From: Thermosynechococcus vestitus BP-1
Lineage (GTDB): Bacteria; Cyanobacteriota; Cyanobacteriia; Thermosynechococcales; Thermosynechococcaceae
Assembly: GCF_000011345.1 (NCBI RefSeq)
Contig: NC_004113.1
Span: forward strand, 1,488,001 to 1,552,000
Length of the DNA stretch: 64,000 nucleotides
Reading direction: 5' to 3'
The translations under genes were made by a program, and so were the position numbers. Positions within the stretch are counted from its first letter, which is position 1. The number at the start of each line of letters is the position of its first letter. Shown here in pieces: positions 27,407-36,879 of the stretch. Below the pieces are notes generated by a model that saw only the letters and a program-made list of their open reading frames with translations, was not told the origin of the DNA and made no database searches.

Positions 27407-28714
27407 CTACTCCGATTCCAGGCGGCGTAGCCACTCGCGATCAATGGCTTCCGATTGGTCGAGTTCCTGCTCCACCAAATCCTGATCTGAGCGATAAATC
27501 ACATCCTGTTCACGGATTTGCCGCTGCTGGGCATAGGCTTGAGCGGCCCGTAATTTGGCACGCAACTGGGGTGTGGGATTGGCCAAGAGATTAGCGAAGT
27601 GATAGCGGCGGGCATTGCGATCGCGAATGCGTTGATTTTGCGACTGTAACCAGTAGTACCGCCCCAAGGGAATTCCCAAAAAGCCAATGCCATAGCCAAG
27701 TAAAATCCAAAAGATCGAGGCGACAAAGGCCACCAGTCCCCCCAGCTCTTGGGCGATCGCCCCATCTCCCAGCAGGTACCACAGCATCAGTGCACCGATG
27801 AGATTGACACACCCCAAGCCAATGGCCACCATAATTTGCCAAGCCGGTGCCCGACTAAAGCGCCAGAGCTGCTCCTCCAAGATGGGGGGAAGTCTCTGCT
27901 GTTGCCCTTGGCGAGTTTGAGCCGTCGTTTGTAGCTCAGGAAAGCAATAGATAATTTGCCCTGTCTCCGTAACCTGCGGACGGCCATTAAAGTGGGTGAG
28001 CACCGGCAGCATGTACCACTCGTCGTCCCCCGGATCGGTTTCTAAATCGAGATAGGGGGCAATTTGCTCTGCCGTCACCGCCCCGCTATTGTTGCGGATG
28101 ACCTGGCCAATCAGTTGCCAGCGGCGCTCTTCAAGGTCCGCATTGGGATTGCCATCGCCAAAGAGGAAGGAATACACCCCCTCAAAAAAGTTCATTTCCT
28201 CGATTTCCTCGCCATTGCCCCTTGATGGGGAGCGCGATCGCCGGGGAGAAGAATCGCCAAAGAAATACCAAAAGTCGGGAAAGACCCAAAAATTGATGCC
28301 ACCGCCCCCCCAAGAGCGGTCTTGGCCGCGATTGTCATCGTCTCGACCTTGACTGGAAAGGGCAATCAAAATGATCGCGATCGCCAGAAAAATCAGGACA
28401 ATCGAAATAATGAGGAAAATGCCAAAGGAAATGCGAATGAGATAGAAAACAATGCCCCAAACCCGCTGCGCTACCTCCCGTAGCCGCAGTTGCCAGTATT
28501 TGGCCTGCAGGATACTGCGAAAATTTCTTGGGAAGACATAGACAATATCACCGCTTTCGGCCACTTGCAGCGTTCCCCCGACATCGGCGGCCAAGGCCAT
28601 TAATCCTTTTTCGGCCGTTTGTAGCGGTAATCCCACTGTGCTCGCCACATCCCCTGCGGTCACTCGGTACCCCAGTCTGTCTACAGCCTGCATCAGGCGG
28701 CGATCAACCGTCAT
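27407..28714 (-). CDS. Conserved cyanobacterial/plastid membrane protein (At5g03900-like)
   Basis: A 435-residue protein from ATG 28714; an upstream start would add seven residues. Two winged-helix-like blocks (TAGDVASTVGLPLQTAEKGL at the N-terminus and GAVTAEQIAPYLDLE in the middle), each followed by an IVYVFP/IIYCFPE strand, alternate with paired membrane helices (about 75-105 and 280-340). A Trp/Gly/Arg-rich acidic loop lies between. I recall this layout from the plastid protein At5g03900 and its cyanobacterial relatives, linked in some annotations to iron-sulfur biogenesis. The function is not established. Confidence 0.7.
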   Translation of the reverse strand: MTVDRRLMQAVDRLGYRVTAGDVASTVGLPLQTAEKGLMALAADVGGTLQVAESGDIVYVFPRNFRSILQAKYWQLRLREVAQRVWGIVFYLIRISFGIFLIISIVLIFLAIAIILIALSSQGRDDDNRGQDRSWGGGGINFWVFPDFWYFFGDSSPRRSRSPSRGNGEEIEEMNFFEGVYSFLFGDGNPNADLEERRWQLIGQVIRNNSGAVTAEQIAPYLDLETDPGDDEWYMLPVLTHFNGRPQVTETGQIIYCFPELQTTAQTRQGQQQRLPPILEEQLWRFSRAPAWQIMVAIGLGCVNLIGALMLWYLLGDGAIAQELGGLVAFVASIFWILLGYGIGFLGIPLGRYYWLQSQNQRIRDRNARRYHFANLLANPTPQLRAKLRAAQAYAQQRQIREQDVIYRSDQDLVEQELDQSEAIDREWLRRLESE

Positions 28715-28783
28715 GGTTGCCTCCCTATTCGGCAAAACCCCTCTTGTTCCACCCTAGCGTTTTCCTGCAGGTCTTGGGGAAGC

Positions 28784-28812
28784 AAAAAAAGAACCCACCC
28801 CAAGGGCAGGTT
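28784..28812 (-). terminator. Rho-independent terminator of the peroxiredoxin gene
   Basis: On the minus strand: AACCTGCCC/GGGTGGGTT (9 bp with two G-U pairs), loop TTG, followed by CTTTTTTT. It lies about 30 bases beyond the peroxiredoxin stop. Confidence 0.82.
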
Positions 28813-28843
28813 CCCAACGGACCAGTCTGAGAAAAAGGGGCCC

Positions 28844-29437
28844 TTAGCCCACGGCTTCAAAATAGACTTTGGATTTGACAGGGTCAGGGTTCATCGTCTT
28901 GTCACCGGGGTGCCAGCCCGCGGGGCAGACTTCATCGGGGTGAGTTTGAACGTATTGAATCGCTTGGAGTACCCGCAGGGTCTCATCAACACTGCGGCCA
29001 AAGGCCAAGTTATTGATTGTTGCGTGTTGGATAATCCCTTCTTTATCAATGATGAACAGACCCCGCAGGGCCACGCCTTCTTCGGTCAGGACATTGTAGG
29101 CAGTGCTGATGTCTTTTTTCAGGTCAGACACCAAGGGATATTTAAGATCGCCGACACCACCAGCTTTGCGATCAGTTTGTGTCCAAGCCAAGTGGGAGAA
29201 CTGGCTATCCACAGACACGCCCAGGATTTCGGTGTTCAATTTGGCAAATTCATCGTAGCGATCGCTAAAGGCAACAATTTCCGTGGGGCAGACAAAGGTA
29301 AAGTCCAAGGGATAGAAAAAGAGAACAACGTACTTACCGCGATAGTCCGAGAGCTTGATGGTTTTGAACTCTTGGTCATAAACAGCAACCGCTTCAAAAT
29401 CGGGGGCGGGTTGACCGACGCGCAGACACTCAGACAT
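28844..29437 (-). CDS. Typical 2-Cys peroxiredoxin
   Basis: A 197-residue thiol peroxidase. The peroxidatic Cys is in [19 protein letters not shown] and the resolving Cys in [13 protein letters not shown]. In cyanobacteria this enzyme (Synechocystis Sll0755 type) uses thioredoxin or NTRC and protects against photo-oxidative stress. It is monocistronic, with a terminator downstream. Confidence 0.95.
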   Translation of the reverse strand: MSECLRVGQPAPDFEAVAVYDQEFKTIKLSDYRGKYVVLFFYPLDFTFVCPTEIVAFSDRYDEFAKLNTEILGVSVDSQFSHLAWTQTDRKAGGVGDLKYPLVSDLKKDISTAYNVLTEEGVALRGLFIIDKEGIIQHATINNLAFGRSVDETLRVLQAIQYVQTHPDEVCPAGWHPGDKTMNPDPVKSKVYFEAVG

Positions 29438-29532
29438 AGAAAACCTCGTACTCCTAACTAGGACAGGTTGAACAGGACTGTTTACATTTTTTAACAGCTA
29501 TGTCTACTATATCAGACTCATAACGGTTTTGA

Positions 29533-30332
29533 TTATGAAATAGTTGATCGCTGCCACCGCTGCTCAGGGAAGCGGGAGAGCCGTGACCGGTAAAAACAGA
29601 AGGCAAAGTAGAACCTTGCCCCCAAGATATAGACAAAAAGCTTCCGCTGCAGATCGGTCATGGGATTGGCAACCGTGCTCGTCAGATTTGCCAATTCGGG
29701 CGCCCCAATCACCACCAAAAGAGCGCAGCCCTGCATCAGCGTCATGAAGTGATTGCTGAAGGGGGTCAGGATAATCAAAATAGCTTGGGGCAGAATAATT
29801 CGCCATAGGGTTTACCGACCCGAGAGACCGCCGCTGAGGCTGGCTTCCGTTGGTCCTTTGGGAACCCCCTCTCAGCCACTGCCAAAGACCTCACTCCAAT
29901 AGGCACCATTGTTCAATCCCAAGCCAACGATGCCGTAGAAGATGGCGTTAAAAAGCGGGGACACCAAGCGGTTGCTTAACAGCACGGTCATGACCTCAAA
30001 GGCAATTTGCTCCGGATCAACGCCTAACTGATTCAAAAAGCCCCCAATGGCAAACCCCCACACCAGCAGTTGCACCAGCGTAGGGGTGCCGCGCCCAAAT
30101 TCAATGTCAACCCTACTGAGTCAGCGCAAAGGAGGGGCAGGATGCAACCTCGCCCAGGGGGCGATCGCCCCCAAGATCACCGCCAAAAGCAAACTAAAGA
30201 CGGAGAGTAGAAACGTTGCCATTGCCGTCTGAAGAAAAAACCGTGCCTACACCATAACAGGTCACGAAAGTCATCGAGGTAGCCACAAAAGGCAAGAATG
30301 CCCAGCCCTAACCACACCACAAAAGATGCCAT
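29533..30332 (-). pseudogene. Decayed polar amino-acid ABC transporter permease
   Basis: A permease-like frame is readable on the minus strand but broken many times. It begins near ATG 30332 (ASFVVWLGLGILAFCGYLDD), shifts frame near a T6 run at about 30237, then continues QTAMATFLLSVFSLLLAVIL, stops (TGA in PLR*LSRV), and goes on EFGRGTPTLVQLLVWGF, NNGAYWSEVFGSG, stop, GVPKGPTEASLSGGLSGR, stop (TAA), TLWRIILPQAILIILTPFSN. This order matches the HisM/GlnQ-type permease core, including the PLR-W-L and EAA-loop regions. At least three in-frame stops and one frameshift show it is dead. No intact partner gene is nearby. Confidence 0.85.
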
Positions 30333-30414
30333 TCAGCCATTTTGCCCAAGGAGGAATCAACGGTGCCCCTTGCTGCCTTCTCAGAAAACCCTCCTTTTTG
30401 TCAGGATGATTTTG

Positions 30415-31203
30415 TCAGGATGATGACACCATCTCGTTTTCTAGGACACCATTCGCCCCACAGCAAAAGTGGGCAAGGAATTCCTGATTGCCCGCAGGCC
30501 CCAAAATCGGCGAGGGAGTGACACCGTAGCACTGCCACCCTAAAGCTGCGGCTGCGGTTATCACCTGATCCACCGCTTCTTGACGCGCCTTGGCATCGCG
30601 CACCACACCATTTTTGCCGAGGCGATCGCGCCCCACTTCAAATTGCGGCTTAATGAGAGCAATCAGCTCTCGCGGCGGCAGCAGTAATTCCCAGAGGGCC
30701 GGCAACACCTTAGTTAGGGAAATAAAAGAGACATCCACCACGCCTAGATCGGGTCGGGGGCCATCGTCGGTGTACAGATCGGCGGGGGTTAGATAACGCA
30801 GGTTAGTGCGTTCCCTGAGAATAAGGCGCGGGTCCTGGCGCAGCTTCCAATCCACTTGGCCATAGCCCACATCAATGCCATAGACCAATTGGGCTCCCGC
30901 TTGCAGCAGACAATCCGTAAAGCCGCCCGTGGAAATACCGCCATCCAAACACACGCGATCGCGCACCACCACCGGAAAGACCCCTAAGGCATGGGCCAGC
31001 TTTTCACCCCCCCGCGAAACATAGGCGGGTTTTGCTTTTACCTGAATCGTGGCATCCACAGCCACCAGCGTCCCCGGCTTATCAATGGGAATATGGTTGA
31101 CGTGAACTGCGCCAGCACGAATCCAGCGTTGGGCCTGTTGGCGGCTCTCACACAGATGCCGCTCCACAAGAAGACTATCCAAGCGTTGCTTTCGGGGAGT
31201 CAT
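30415..31203 (-). CDS. tlyA: TlyA family rRNA methyltransferase
   Basis: A 262-residue protein: S4-like RNA-binding domain (residues 1-60, RLDSLLVERHLCESRQQAQRW region) followed by an FtsJ/RrmJ-type Rossmann methyltransferase (LDGGISTGGFTDCLLQAGA for SAM binding, then VVDVSFISL and LIKPQFEVGRD). TlyA enzymes 2'-O-methylate cytidines in 16S and/or 23S rRNA. Note LDGGIS where the family usually has LDxGAS. It starts inside the last four bases of the upstream lipoprotein gene (ATGA), so the two are coupled. Confidence 0.93.
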   Translation of the reverse strand: MTPRKQRLDSLLVERHLCESRQQAQRWIRAGAVHVNHIPIDKPGTLVAVDATIQVKAKPAYVSRGGEKLAHALGVFPVVVRDRVCLDGGISTGGFTDCLLQAGAQLVYGIDVGYGQVDWKLRQDPRLILRERTNLRYLTPADLYTDDGPRPDLGVVDVSFISLTKVLPALWELLLPPRELIALIKPQFEVGRDRLGKNGVVRDAKARQEAVDQVITAAAALGWQCYGVTPSPILGPAGNQEFLAHFCCGANGVLENEMVSSS

Positions 31204-32813
31204 TGATCCTTCCGCAGAGGGGCAAAGGCAAAGAGCTGGTTGACATCAAGGGCTAACCCCCGCAACGGGGGTTGGGCAAAGAGGGTGGTTTCACTCTGCC
31301 ACAGGGGCAAAAAAGCCACGGCCTCAGCATTGAGTTCCTGAAGCTGACGCAAGAGCGCGCCGCGGCGTTGGGGATTGGCCTCACGGCGACTGGCAGCAAT
31401 CAGGTCATTGGCCTCAGGACTGTAGAAAAACGACCCCCACGCAGCACTGGCACCCCTTTCACAGCCGGTGGCTACAGAACCGCGATCGCAACTCAGGAAG
31501 GGTTCAAGGTAGTTATCGGCATCGTAAAAATCACCGTACCAGTCAAGCAAGACCAAGGGATAGGCGCCACTTTCTAAATTGCGGTAGATCGTAGCGGCAT
31601 CGGCACTGTCTAGTTGCACCTGAACGCGATCGCCCAAATCCCGCTCTAGGGAAGCTTTCAGAACCGTTGCCGCCAAGACATTACTGGGAACATTGGCACG
31701 GTACCAAAGGTTGACCACCAAGGGCTGCTGCGCTGAAATCGTCGTCTTCTGCAACCAGTGCTCTATTTGGCTAGAATGACCGTCTCCATAGCGATCGCGA
31801 AAGACAGGCTCACTCACAGGAAATACACTCGGCACGAGGGAGTACAGGGGTTCTGCTTCCCCCAAAAAGACTCGCTCCACGAGGCGCTGACGATTCACAC
31901 TCGCAGCCAAAACCTGCCGCGCCGCCAATTGATCCCAAGGGGGTTGGCGCATATTGATGCTTAGGACAGTCACAGCGTTGCCTGCCCCCGTAATGACCTG
32001 CCAGTGCCTTGTTGGCGCTTGAGTCTTGAGGGCACGAATTTGATTGGGGTCGAGAGCACCGATGGCCACATCCACTGCCCCCGTGCGAAAGGCATTGTAG
32101 AGATTGGCACTACTGGAGAAGATTTGCACGCGAATGCCAGCATTTTCCGGCTTAGTGCCCCAATAGTCCGCAAAGGGTTCAAGGCGCACCCCATCCGTCC
32201 TGTAGGCCGCTAGGCGGTAAGGGCCTGTGCCCACAAATTGGGTCGGCAAGAAGCGATTCCCCGCTGCGCCATAGGCCGTAGGAGAAACGGCACACAGGCC
32301 ACTAAAGGCCAACAAATGGGGAAAAGCCACGAAGGGTTCCCGAAGGCGAATTTCCAGCAAGTCGTCGGCGATCGCCTTGATTTCTTTGACTCGTCCGGCG
32401 AGCAGGGAGGCGGGCTGGCCCCCACTACTTATAAATCGCTGCAGGGAAAAGGCCATGGCGGCAGCATTAAAGGGCGTACCATCGTGGAAGTAAACCCCCC
32501 GCCGCAGGGGAATGCGGTAGGTGAGGCCATCGTCGCTGACTTCGGGTAAGGCAGTGGCCAGTTGGGGAATGAGGTCGTTGCCTTTGTAGGTATAGAGGCG
32601 ATCGCCCAAATTGAATAGGAGCAGGCCCGCTAAGTTTTCGTAGGCATCAGCGGGGTCAAGGGTGCGCAGGCGAGCCGTCGTGCCAATGACAATACTGGCA
32701 TCCCCTTGGTGCGACCCCTCACCGCCACAGGCAACCAGCAGCAGGCTCAACAACAGTACAAGACATCCCCGTAGTAGCCGTTGTGCCACGGACACACCCG
32801 CTCGGTACATCAT
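31200..32813 (-). CDS. Family 5 ABC substrate-binding lipoprotein
   Basis: A 537-residue periplasmic lipoprotein. The lipobox LLVAC places the lipidated Cys at residue 29. The mature protein begins IVIGTTARLRTLDPADAYEN and has the SBP_bac_5 pattern (YRIPLRRGVYFHDGTPFNA, then VGTGPYRL), typical of peptide, nickel or opine binders. No permease or ATPase lies nearby, so the transporter partner is elsewhere. The ligand is not predictable. It is followed by tlyA with a 4-base overlap. Confidence 0.92.
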   Translation of the reverse strand: MMYRAGVSVAQRLLRGCLVLLLSLLLVACGGEGSHQGDASIVIGTTARLRTLDPADAYENLAGLLLFNLGDRLYTYKGNDLIPQLATALPEVSDDGLTYRIPLRRGVYFHDGTPFNAAAMAFSLQRFISSGGQPASLLAGRVKEIKAIADDLLEIRLREPFVAFPHLLAFSGLCAVSPTAYGAAGNRFLPTQFVGTGPYRLAAYRTDGVRLEPFADYWGTKPENAGIRVQIFSSSANLYNAFRTGAVDVAIGALDPNQIRALKTQAPTRHWQVITGAGNAVTVLSINMRQPPWDQLAARQVLAASVNRQRLVERVFLGEAEPLYSLVPSVFPVSEPVFRDRYGDGHSSQIEHWLQKTTISAQQPLVVNLWYRANVPSNVLAATVLKASLERDLGDRVQVQLDSADAATIYRNLESGAYPLVLLDWYGDFYDADNYLEPFLSCDRGSVATGCERGASAAWGSFFYSPEANDLIAASRREANPQRRGALLRQLQELNAEAVAFLPLWQSETTLFAQPPLRGLALDVNQLFAFAPLRKDQ

Positions 32814-32827
32814 CCACTAGAATAAAG

Positions 32828-32901
32828 GGCGAGCGATGGGACTCGAACCCACGAATGGTGGAACCACAATCCACTGCCTTAACCACTTGGCTACGCTCGC
32901 C
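32828..32901 (-). tRNA. tRNA-His (GTG)
   Basis: A 74-base cloverleaf. The acceptor stem is GGCGAGCG/CGCTCGCC, eight pairs, including the extra 5' G(-1) that marks tRNA-His. The D arm has AGTGGTTAAGGCA, the anticodon loop ATTGTGGTT (anticodon GTG), and the T arm GTGGGTTCGAGTCCCAT. CCA is not encoded. Confidence 0.95.
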
Positions 32902-32945
32902 ATGTTCCTAAGCTAGTCTTCTAGGATAGCATAGAGAATGCTCCC

Positions 32946-33329
32946 ATGAAAGTGCCTCTCCTTTCCCAAATCATGGCACGCCCTCTCTGGTGCGGCGGGG
33001 GGGCCTTCTTTCTGTTGGGGATGATTGCGGCCTGCCTCACCAATCCCACCCCTGCCGACTATCAACGCCGGACCGCAACGGAAATGAACACCTTCCTTTT
33101 GACTCAGGTGTGCCCAGAGATCATCAATCGCAATAGCGCGATCGCCAGGGTGGCCTTGGAGGTCTGCGATCAACTCGAATCCCGCTCAATAGAAGACATT
33201 GAACGCTACATTGCCTACAACACCCAATCCTACAATCTTGGCGTTGCTACCCTTTTTGTTACCGAACTGCCGATGCAAACCATCTGGAGCCTCGGCCTCT
33301 TTGGTCAAATTATTCCGCTAAGGCGATAA
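32946..33329 (+). CDS. DUF4359-like exported protein
   Basis: A 127-residue protein with an N-terminal hydrophobic segment (residues about 14-30, ending IAACLTNP). The mature part TNPTPADYQRRTATEMNTFL resembles the DUF4359 family of cyanobacterial exported proteins. Cysteines in VCPEI and EVCDQ may pair. It starts at ATG 32946, divergent from the tRNA. Function unknown. Confidence 0.7.
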   Translation: MKVPLLSQIMARPLWCGGGAFFLLGMIAACLTNPTPADYQRRTATEMNTFLLTQVCPEIINRNSAIARVALEVCDQLESRSIEDIERYIAYNTQSYNLGVATLFVTELPMQTIWSLGLFGQIIPLRR

Positions 33330-33705
33330 AATCCGCTTTCCCCTGGTGGTAGGTGCAAAATGCAAGCATCCAGCCCCACGGTACCGACCAAGTTCTTTGG
33401 GGAAATACTGTCGGCAGGGCGATCGCCTCAGGGAGGCCTTTGAGTTCTCCCAGCCCATGACATTGCGAGTGTGGGCTGTTTCCGACTGAACCCCGTCATC
33501 GGTCTATCCATTCTCCGGCGGTAACAGCAACGCGTCCTTTTATCTCCCCTTTGGCGATGTCGGGGGGTACCGGGGTGGTTTTCCTCTCTCCTGTGCTGTA
33601 GGCCATCTTTACCGCCGACTACCCACTGGGGCACTCTAATGGTGGCGCGGGGAAAGGCTGTGCCAAGATATATCAACGAGGAGACGCCAGTAAAAAACAA
33701 TTATC
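33330..33705. other. Intergenic region, 376 bases
   Basis: No convincing gene on either strand. Contains one HIP1-like site near 33420 and a GC-rich stretch at 33560-33590 with local inverted repeats (GGTACCGGGG context). It probably holds the promoter of the kinase-TIR-AAA gene, but I cannot place it. Confidence 0.4.
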
Positions 33706-36288
33706 ATGATTGGGAAAACCCTTGGCGGGCGCTATAAACTCATTCGAGTCTTGGGTGCTGGGAACTTTGGCCAAACGTTTCTGGCAGAGGACGTTCATCG
33801 CCCCATTCGGGCCAAGTGTGTTGTTAAATATCTGCGCCCTGCTCGTAGAGATGCGGCCTTTCTCCCTTTGGCGCGATCGCTTTTTCAACGCGAGGCACAA
33901 ATTCTAGAGCGGCTGGGCACTCATGACCAAATCCCCCGCCTCCTTGCCTACTTTGAGGAGGACAACGAGTTTTACCTTGTCCAGGACTTCATTGAGGGGC
34001 AAGTCCTCCGGCAGGAATTGTTGCTGGGCTCTGGGTGGCCAGAGGCACGGGTGATTGAGCTGCTCCACGATGCCCTTGGAATTCTCAGCTTTGTGCATCA
34101 ATGTGGTGTCATCCACCGCGATATTAAACCCGATAACTTGATTCGTCGCCAATTCGATCAGCGCTTGGTACTCATTGATTTTGGTGCGGTGAAGGAAATG
34201 GGGGTCTCCATTGGCGGCGGCACTTTAGTGGGAGATGCAAATCCCCAGACGATCGCCATTGGCACCCCGGGGTATATGGCCCCAGAGCAAGCCCAAGGAA
34301 GGCCCCGGCCGGCCAGCGATCTCTATTCCTTGGGCATGGTGGCTGTACAGGCATTAACGGGGTTGAGTCCCCTGCAACTCAGCCAAAACCCCTACGGCTG
34401 TTGGTGTTGGCAAGCCACTGAACCGGTGAGCGATCGCCTAGTGCAGTTTGTCAATAAGCTCATTCACCCTTCTCCCTACGAACGCTTTGCTACGGCTGCC
34501 GATGCCCTTGCCGGCCTGCAACAGGTAGAGGTGCCCAAATCGTTTTGGTTCCGCCTTGGCAAATTTCTCAGAACTCCCCTGCAAGACCTCTGGCGATCGC
34601 CAAAAACGGGGGAGGTGCTCCCCCCTCCACTACCCCCTGTTTCTACGCTATCCCCCCAAGCCAGCGAACCCAAACCAGTCTCCTCGCCACCGGCAGCCAC
34701 CACTGCCCTTCCCAACCAAGGTCGCCGTATTTTTATCAGTCACTCCAGTCACGGCACCGATTTGCAATTGGCAAGTGCCCTCCAAGAGGCGTTGCAAAAG
34801 GCGGGTCACCAACCCTTTATGGCTAGCCAAAGTATCCGCCTCGGGGAGGCATGGGCACAGCGGATTGATCAGGAGCTCAAACAGTGTGATTTTTTTGTTC
34901 TGTTGCTCTCGCAAACGGCAGCTCAAAGTGAAATGGTGCTCGAGGAAGTCCGCACCGTCAAACAGTTGCAAGCCCAACGGGGCGATCGCCGTCCCTTGAT
35001 CTTGCCTGTGCGGGTCAATTTTCCCCTGGATATGCCCTTGAACTATGAGCTGCGGGGCTACCTGCATCGACTGCAACAGCGCTTCTGGCGATCGCCAGCG
35101 GATACCGACACCCTGCTGCAAGAAATTCTCGACTTGGTGAATGCGACCACTGCCCCTGTGGCCACCCGTAGCGATGCCCCCCAAGAAACCATTGCTGAAC
35201 CGGATCAAAGAAATACATTCGTCGCTGATGGTCCCCCTGTTCCCGTGGCTGAGCCGGAACTGCCGGAAGGGCAGGTGGAAGTAGCCTCGGCGTTTTATAT
35301 TGAGCGGCCTCCTATTGAGCAGCGTTGCCGGGAAACCCTCTTGCAACCCGGCTCTCTGATTCGCATCAAAGCTCCCCGCCAAATGGGCAAAACCTCACTC
35401 ATGGCCCGGCTGCTGTACCGCGCCACCCAAGAGGGCTATGGTACTGTTCCTCTCAGTTTCCAACTGGCGGATGCCCAAGTCTTCAGTGATTTGGAAAAAC
35501 TACTGCGTTGGCTCTGTGCCAGTGTTGGACGGCGCCTAGGGCTAGAAAACCGCCTCAATGAGTATTGGGATGACATTTTTGGCAGTAAATATAACTGCAC
35601 TGCCTATTTTGAGGAGTATCTCTTACCCAATTGCCAAAAACTGGGGACACAATTTGAGAGTCGCCCCCTTGTTCTCGGCTTAGACGAAGTGGATCGAGTG
35701 TTTGAATATCCGGCAGTGGCCAGTGACTTCTTTGGCCTGTTGCGGGCATGGCATGAAGAGGGCAAAAACCGCGATATTTGGCGCAACCTCCGTCTAATTG
35801 TGGTTCATGGCACCGAGGTTTACATTCCCCTTGATATTAACCAATCCCCCTTTAACGTTGGCTTAGCCATTGATCTGCCGGAATTCACCCAAGAACAAAT
35901 CGCTGAGTTGTGCCGCCTTCACGGCCTGAGTCTTTCAGAAGGCCAGCTTCAAGATCTGCAGCACTTAGTGGGGGGGCATCCCTACCTGATTCGTCTGAGT
36001 CTGTATCATCTCGCCCGCCAAGACCTCACATGGCAGGAGCTAATGGCCAATGCAGCCTCAGAAACGGGGTTATATCGAGATCACCTGCGGCGACAGTGGT
36101 GGCATCTCCAGCAGCAGGAAGACCTAGTACCCGCCTTTAGGAAGATTCTGCAAGCAGACAACGGCAGTGTGGTTGATAGCACCATTGGCTTTAAGCTCCA
36201 CAGTTTGGGACTGATTACCCTAGAGGGGAATTTGGCGAAGGTGCGCTGTGATCTTTACCGCCGCTATTTTGGCGATCGCCTGCATTAG
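33706..36288 (+). CDS. Ser/Thr kinase-TIR-AAA fusion protein
   Basis: An 860-residue protein with three modules. (1) Residues 1-280: Hanks-type kinase with Gly loop GAGNFG (17-22), Lys41, HRDIKPDN (Asp139), DFG (Asp158) and GYMAPEQ; all catalytic residues are present. (2) Residues about 338-465: TIR domain, starting RRIFISHSSHGTD, with candidate catalytic Glu413/Glu414 in SEMVLEEV. (3) Residues about 520-860: AAA-like (AAA_35-type) NTPase with Walker A APRQMGKTS (556-564), Walker B LGLDEVD (Asp660) and a winged-helix-like end. Linkers are Pro-rich. No membrane segment is seen. The architecture suggests a sensor-effector of a conflict or cell-death pathway; this is inference. Confidence 0.9.
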   Translation: MIGKTLGGRYKLIRVLGAGNFGQTFLAEDVHRPIRAKCVVKYLRPARRDAAFLPLARSLFQREAQILERLGTHDQIPRLLAYFEEDNEFYLVQDFIEGQVLRQELLLGSGWPEARVIELLHDALGILSFVHQCGVIHRDIKPDNLIRRQFDQRLVLIDFGAVKEMGVSIGGGTLVGDANPQTIAIGTPGYMAPEQAQGRPRPASDLYSLGMVAVQALTGLSPLQLSQNPYGCWCWQATEPVSDRLVQFVNKLIHPSPYERFATAADALAGLQQVEVPKSFWFRLGKFLRTPLQDLWRSPKTGEVLPPPLPPVSTLSPQASEPKPVSSPPAATTALPNQGRRIFISHSSHGTDLQLASALQEALQKAGHQPFMASQSIRLGEAWAQRIDQELKQCDFFVLLLSQTAAQSEMVLEEVRTVKQLQAQRGDRRPLILPVRVNFPLDMPLNYELRGYLHRLQQRFWRSPADTDTLLQEILDLVNATTAPVATRSDAPQETIAEPDQRNTFVADGPPVPVAEPELPEGQVEVASAFYIERPPIEQRCRETLLQPGSLIRIKAPRQMGKTSLMARLLYRATQEGYGTVPLSFQLADAQVFSDLEKLLRWLCASVGRRLGLENRLNEYWDDIFGSKYNCTAYFEEYLLPNCQKLGTQFESRPLVLGLDEVDRVFEYPAVASDFFGLLRAWHEEGKNRDIWRNLRLIVVHGTEVYIPLDINQSPFNVGLAIDLPEFTQEQIAELCRLHGLSLSEGQLQDLQHLVGGHPYLIRLSLYHLARQDLTWQELMANAASETGLYRDHLRRQWWHLQQQEDLVPAFRKILQADNGSVVDSTIGFKLHSLGLITLEGNLAKVRCDLYRRYFGDRLH

Positions 36289-36432
36289 ACCCCCAAAGAT
36301 TGGCCAGCCCGGCAGCGGTTGTCCGAGCAACAACTCCCTTGCTAAGCTAAAGGTACAGGGGTTCGGTTATCCGCCAATGACTCTCATTCGTCTTGGATCT
36401 GTATCCCGCTGGCCAGTTCTCCTTCGCGGGTG

Positions 36433-36879
36433 ATGCCGTCTATGACGTTAATGTACGTTGCGCCTCAGTGGCAGACCCTAGCATTTCCCTCGACACTTTT
36501 TCTGCAGCCCATCCTAGAGATTCTGATCAGTGATCTTCCCCCCCCATACAAAGAGGAAATTAGGCTAGGTCTCCAAGAAGCCCTCGTTAATGCGGTTCGC
36601 CACGGCAATCAACTCAACCCCGAAAAGTTAGTGCTGGTGCGTTATACCTTTTCTCCTGATCAGTGCTGGTGGGTGATTACGGATCAGGGGGACGGCTTCT
36701 CTCCCCCCAGTCATGTTTCGGAAACCGCTGATGAGTTGTTACCCGCCGCCGACTGTGAATGTGGTCGGGGCTTATTTTTAATCTATGCGATCTTTGATGA
36801 GGTCTATTGGAACGCTAAGGGTACTGAACTGAGGCTGTGCAAGTATCTCATCCCAACCGATCAGAATCGCTTGAGCTAG
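36433..36879 (+). CDS. RsbW-type anti-sigma/serine kinase ATPase
   Basis: A 148-residue HATPase_c_2 protein. The N box is EALVNAVRHGN, G1 DQGDGF and G2 CGRGLFLI. RsbW/SpoIIAB relatives bind sigma factors or phosphorylate anti-sigma-factor antagonists. Start is uncertain among GTG 36430, ATG 36433 and ATG 36445. It lies about 145 bases after the kinase-TIR-AAA gene on the same strand, but no co-regulation is shown. It overlaps the convergent ilvE stop by four bases. Confidence 0.85.
   Translation: MPSMTLMYVAPQWQTLAFPSTLFLQPILEILISDLPPPYKEEIRLGLQEALVNAVRHGNQLNPEKLVLVRYTFSPDQCWWVITDQGDGFSPPSHVSETADELLPAADCECGRGLFLIYAIFDEVYWNAKGTELRLCKYLIPTDQNRLS

Noticed and set aside
33330-33705. Possible small gene or RNA before the kinase-TIR-AAA gene
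   Set aside because: Only short, non-conserved-looking frames, and no recognisable RNA fold.
34648-35382. Minus-strand frame inside the kinase-TIR-AAA gene
   Set aside because: Overlaps a gene with complete motifs; composition is that of a shadow frame.
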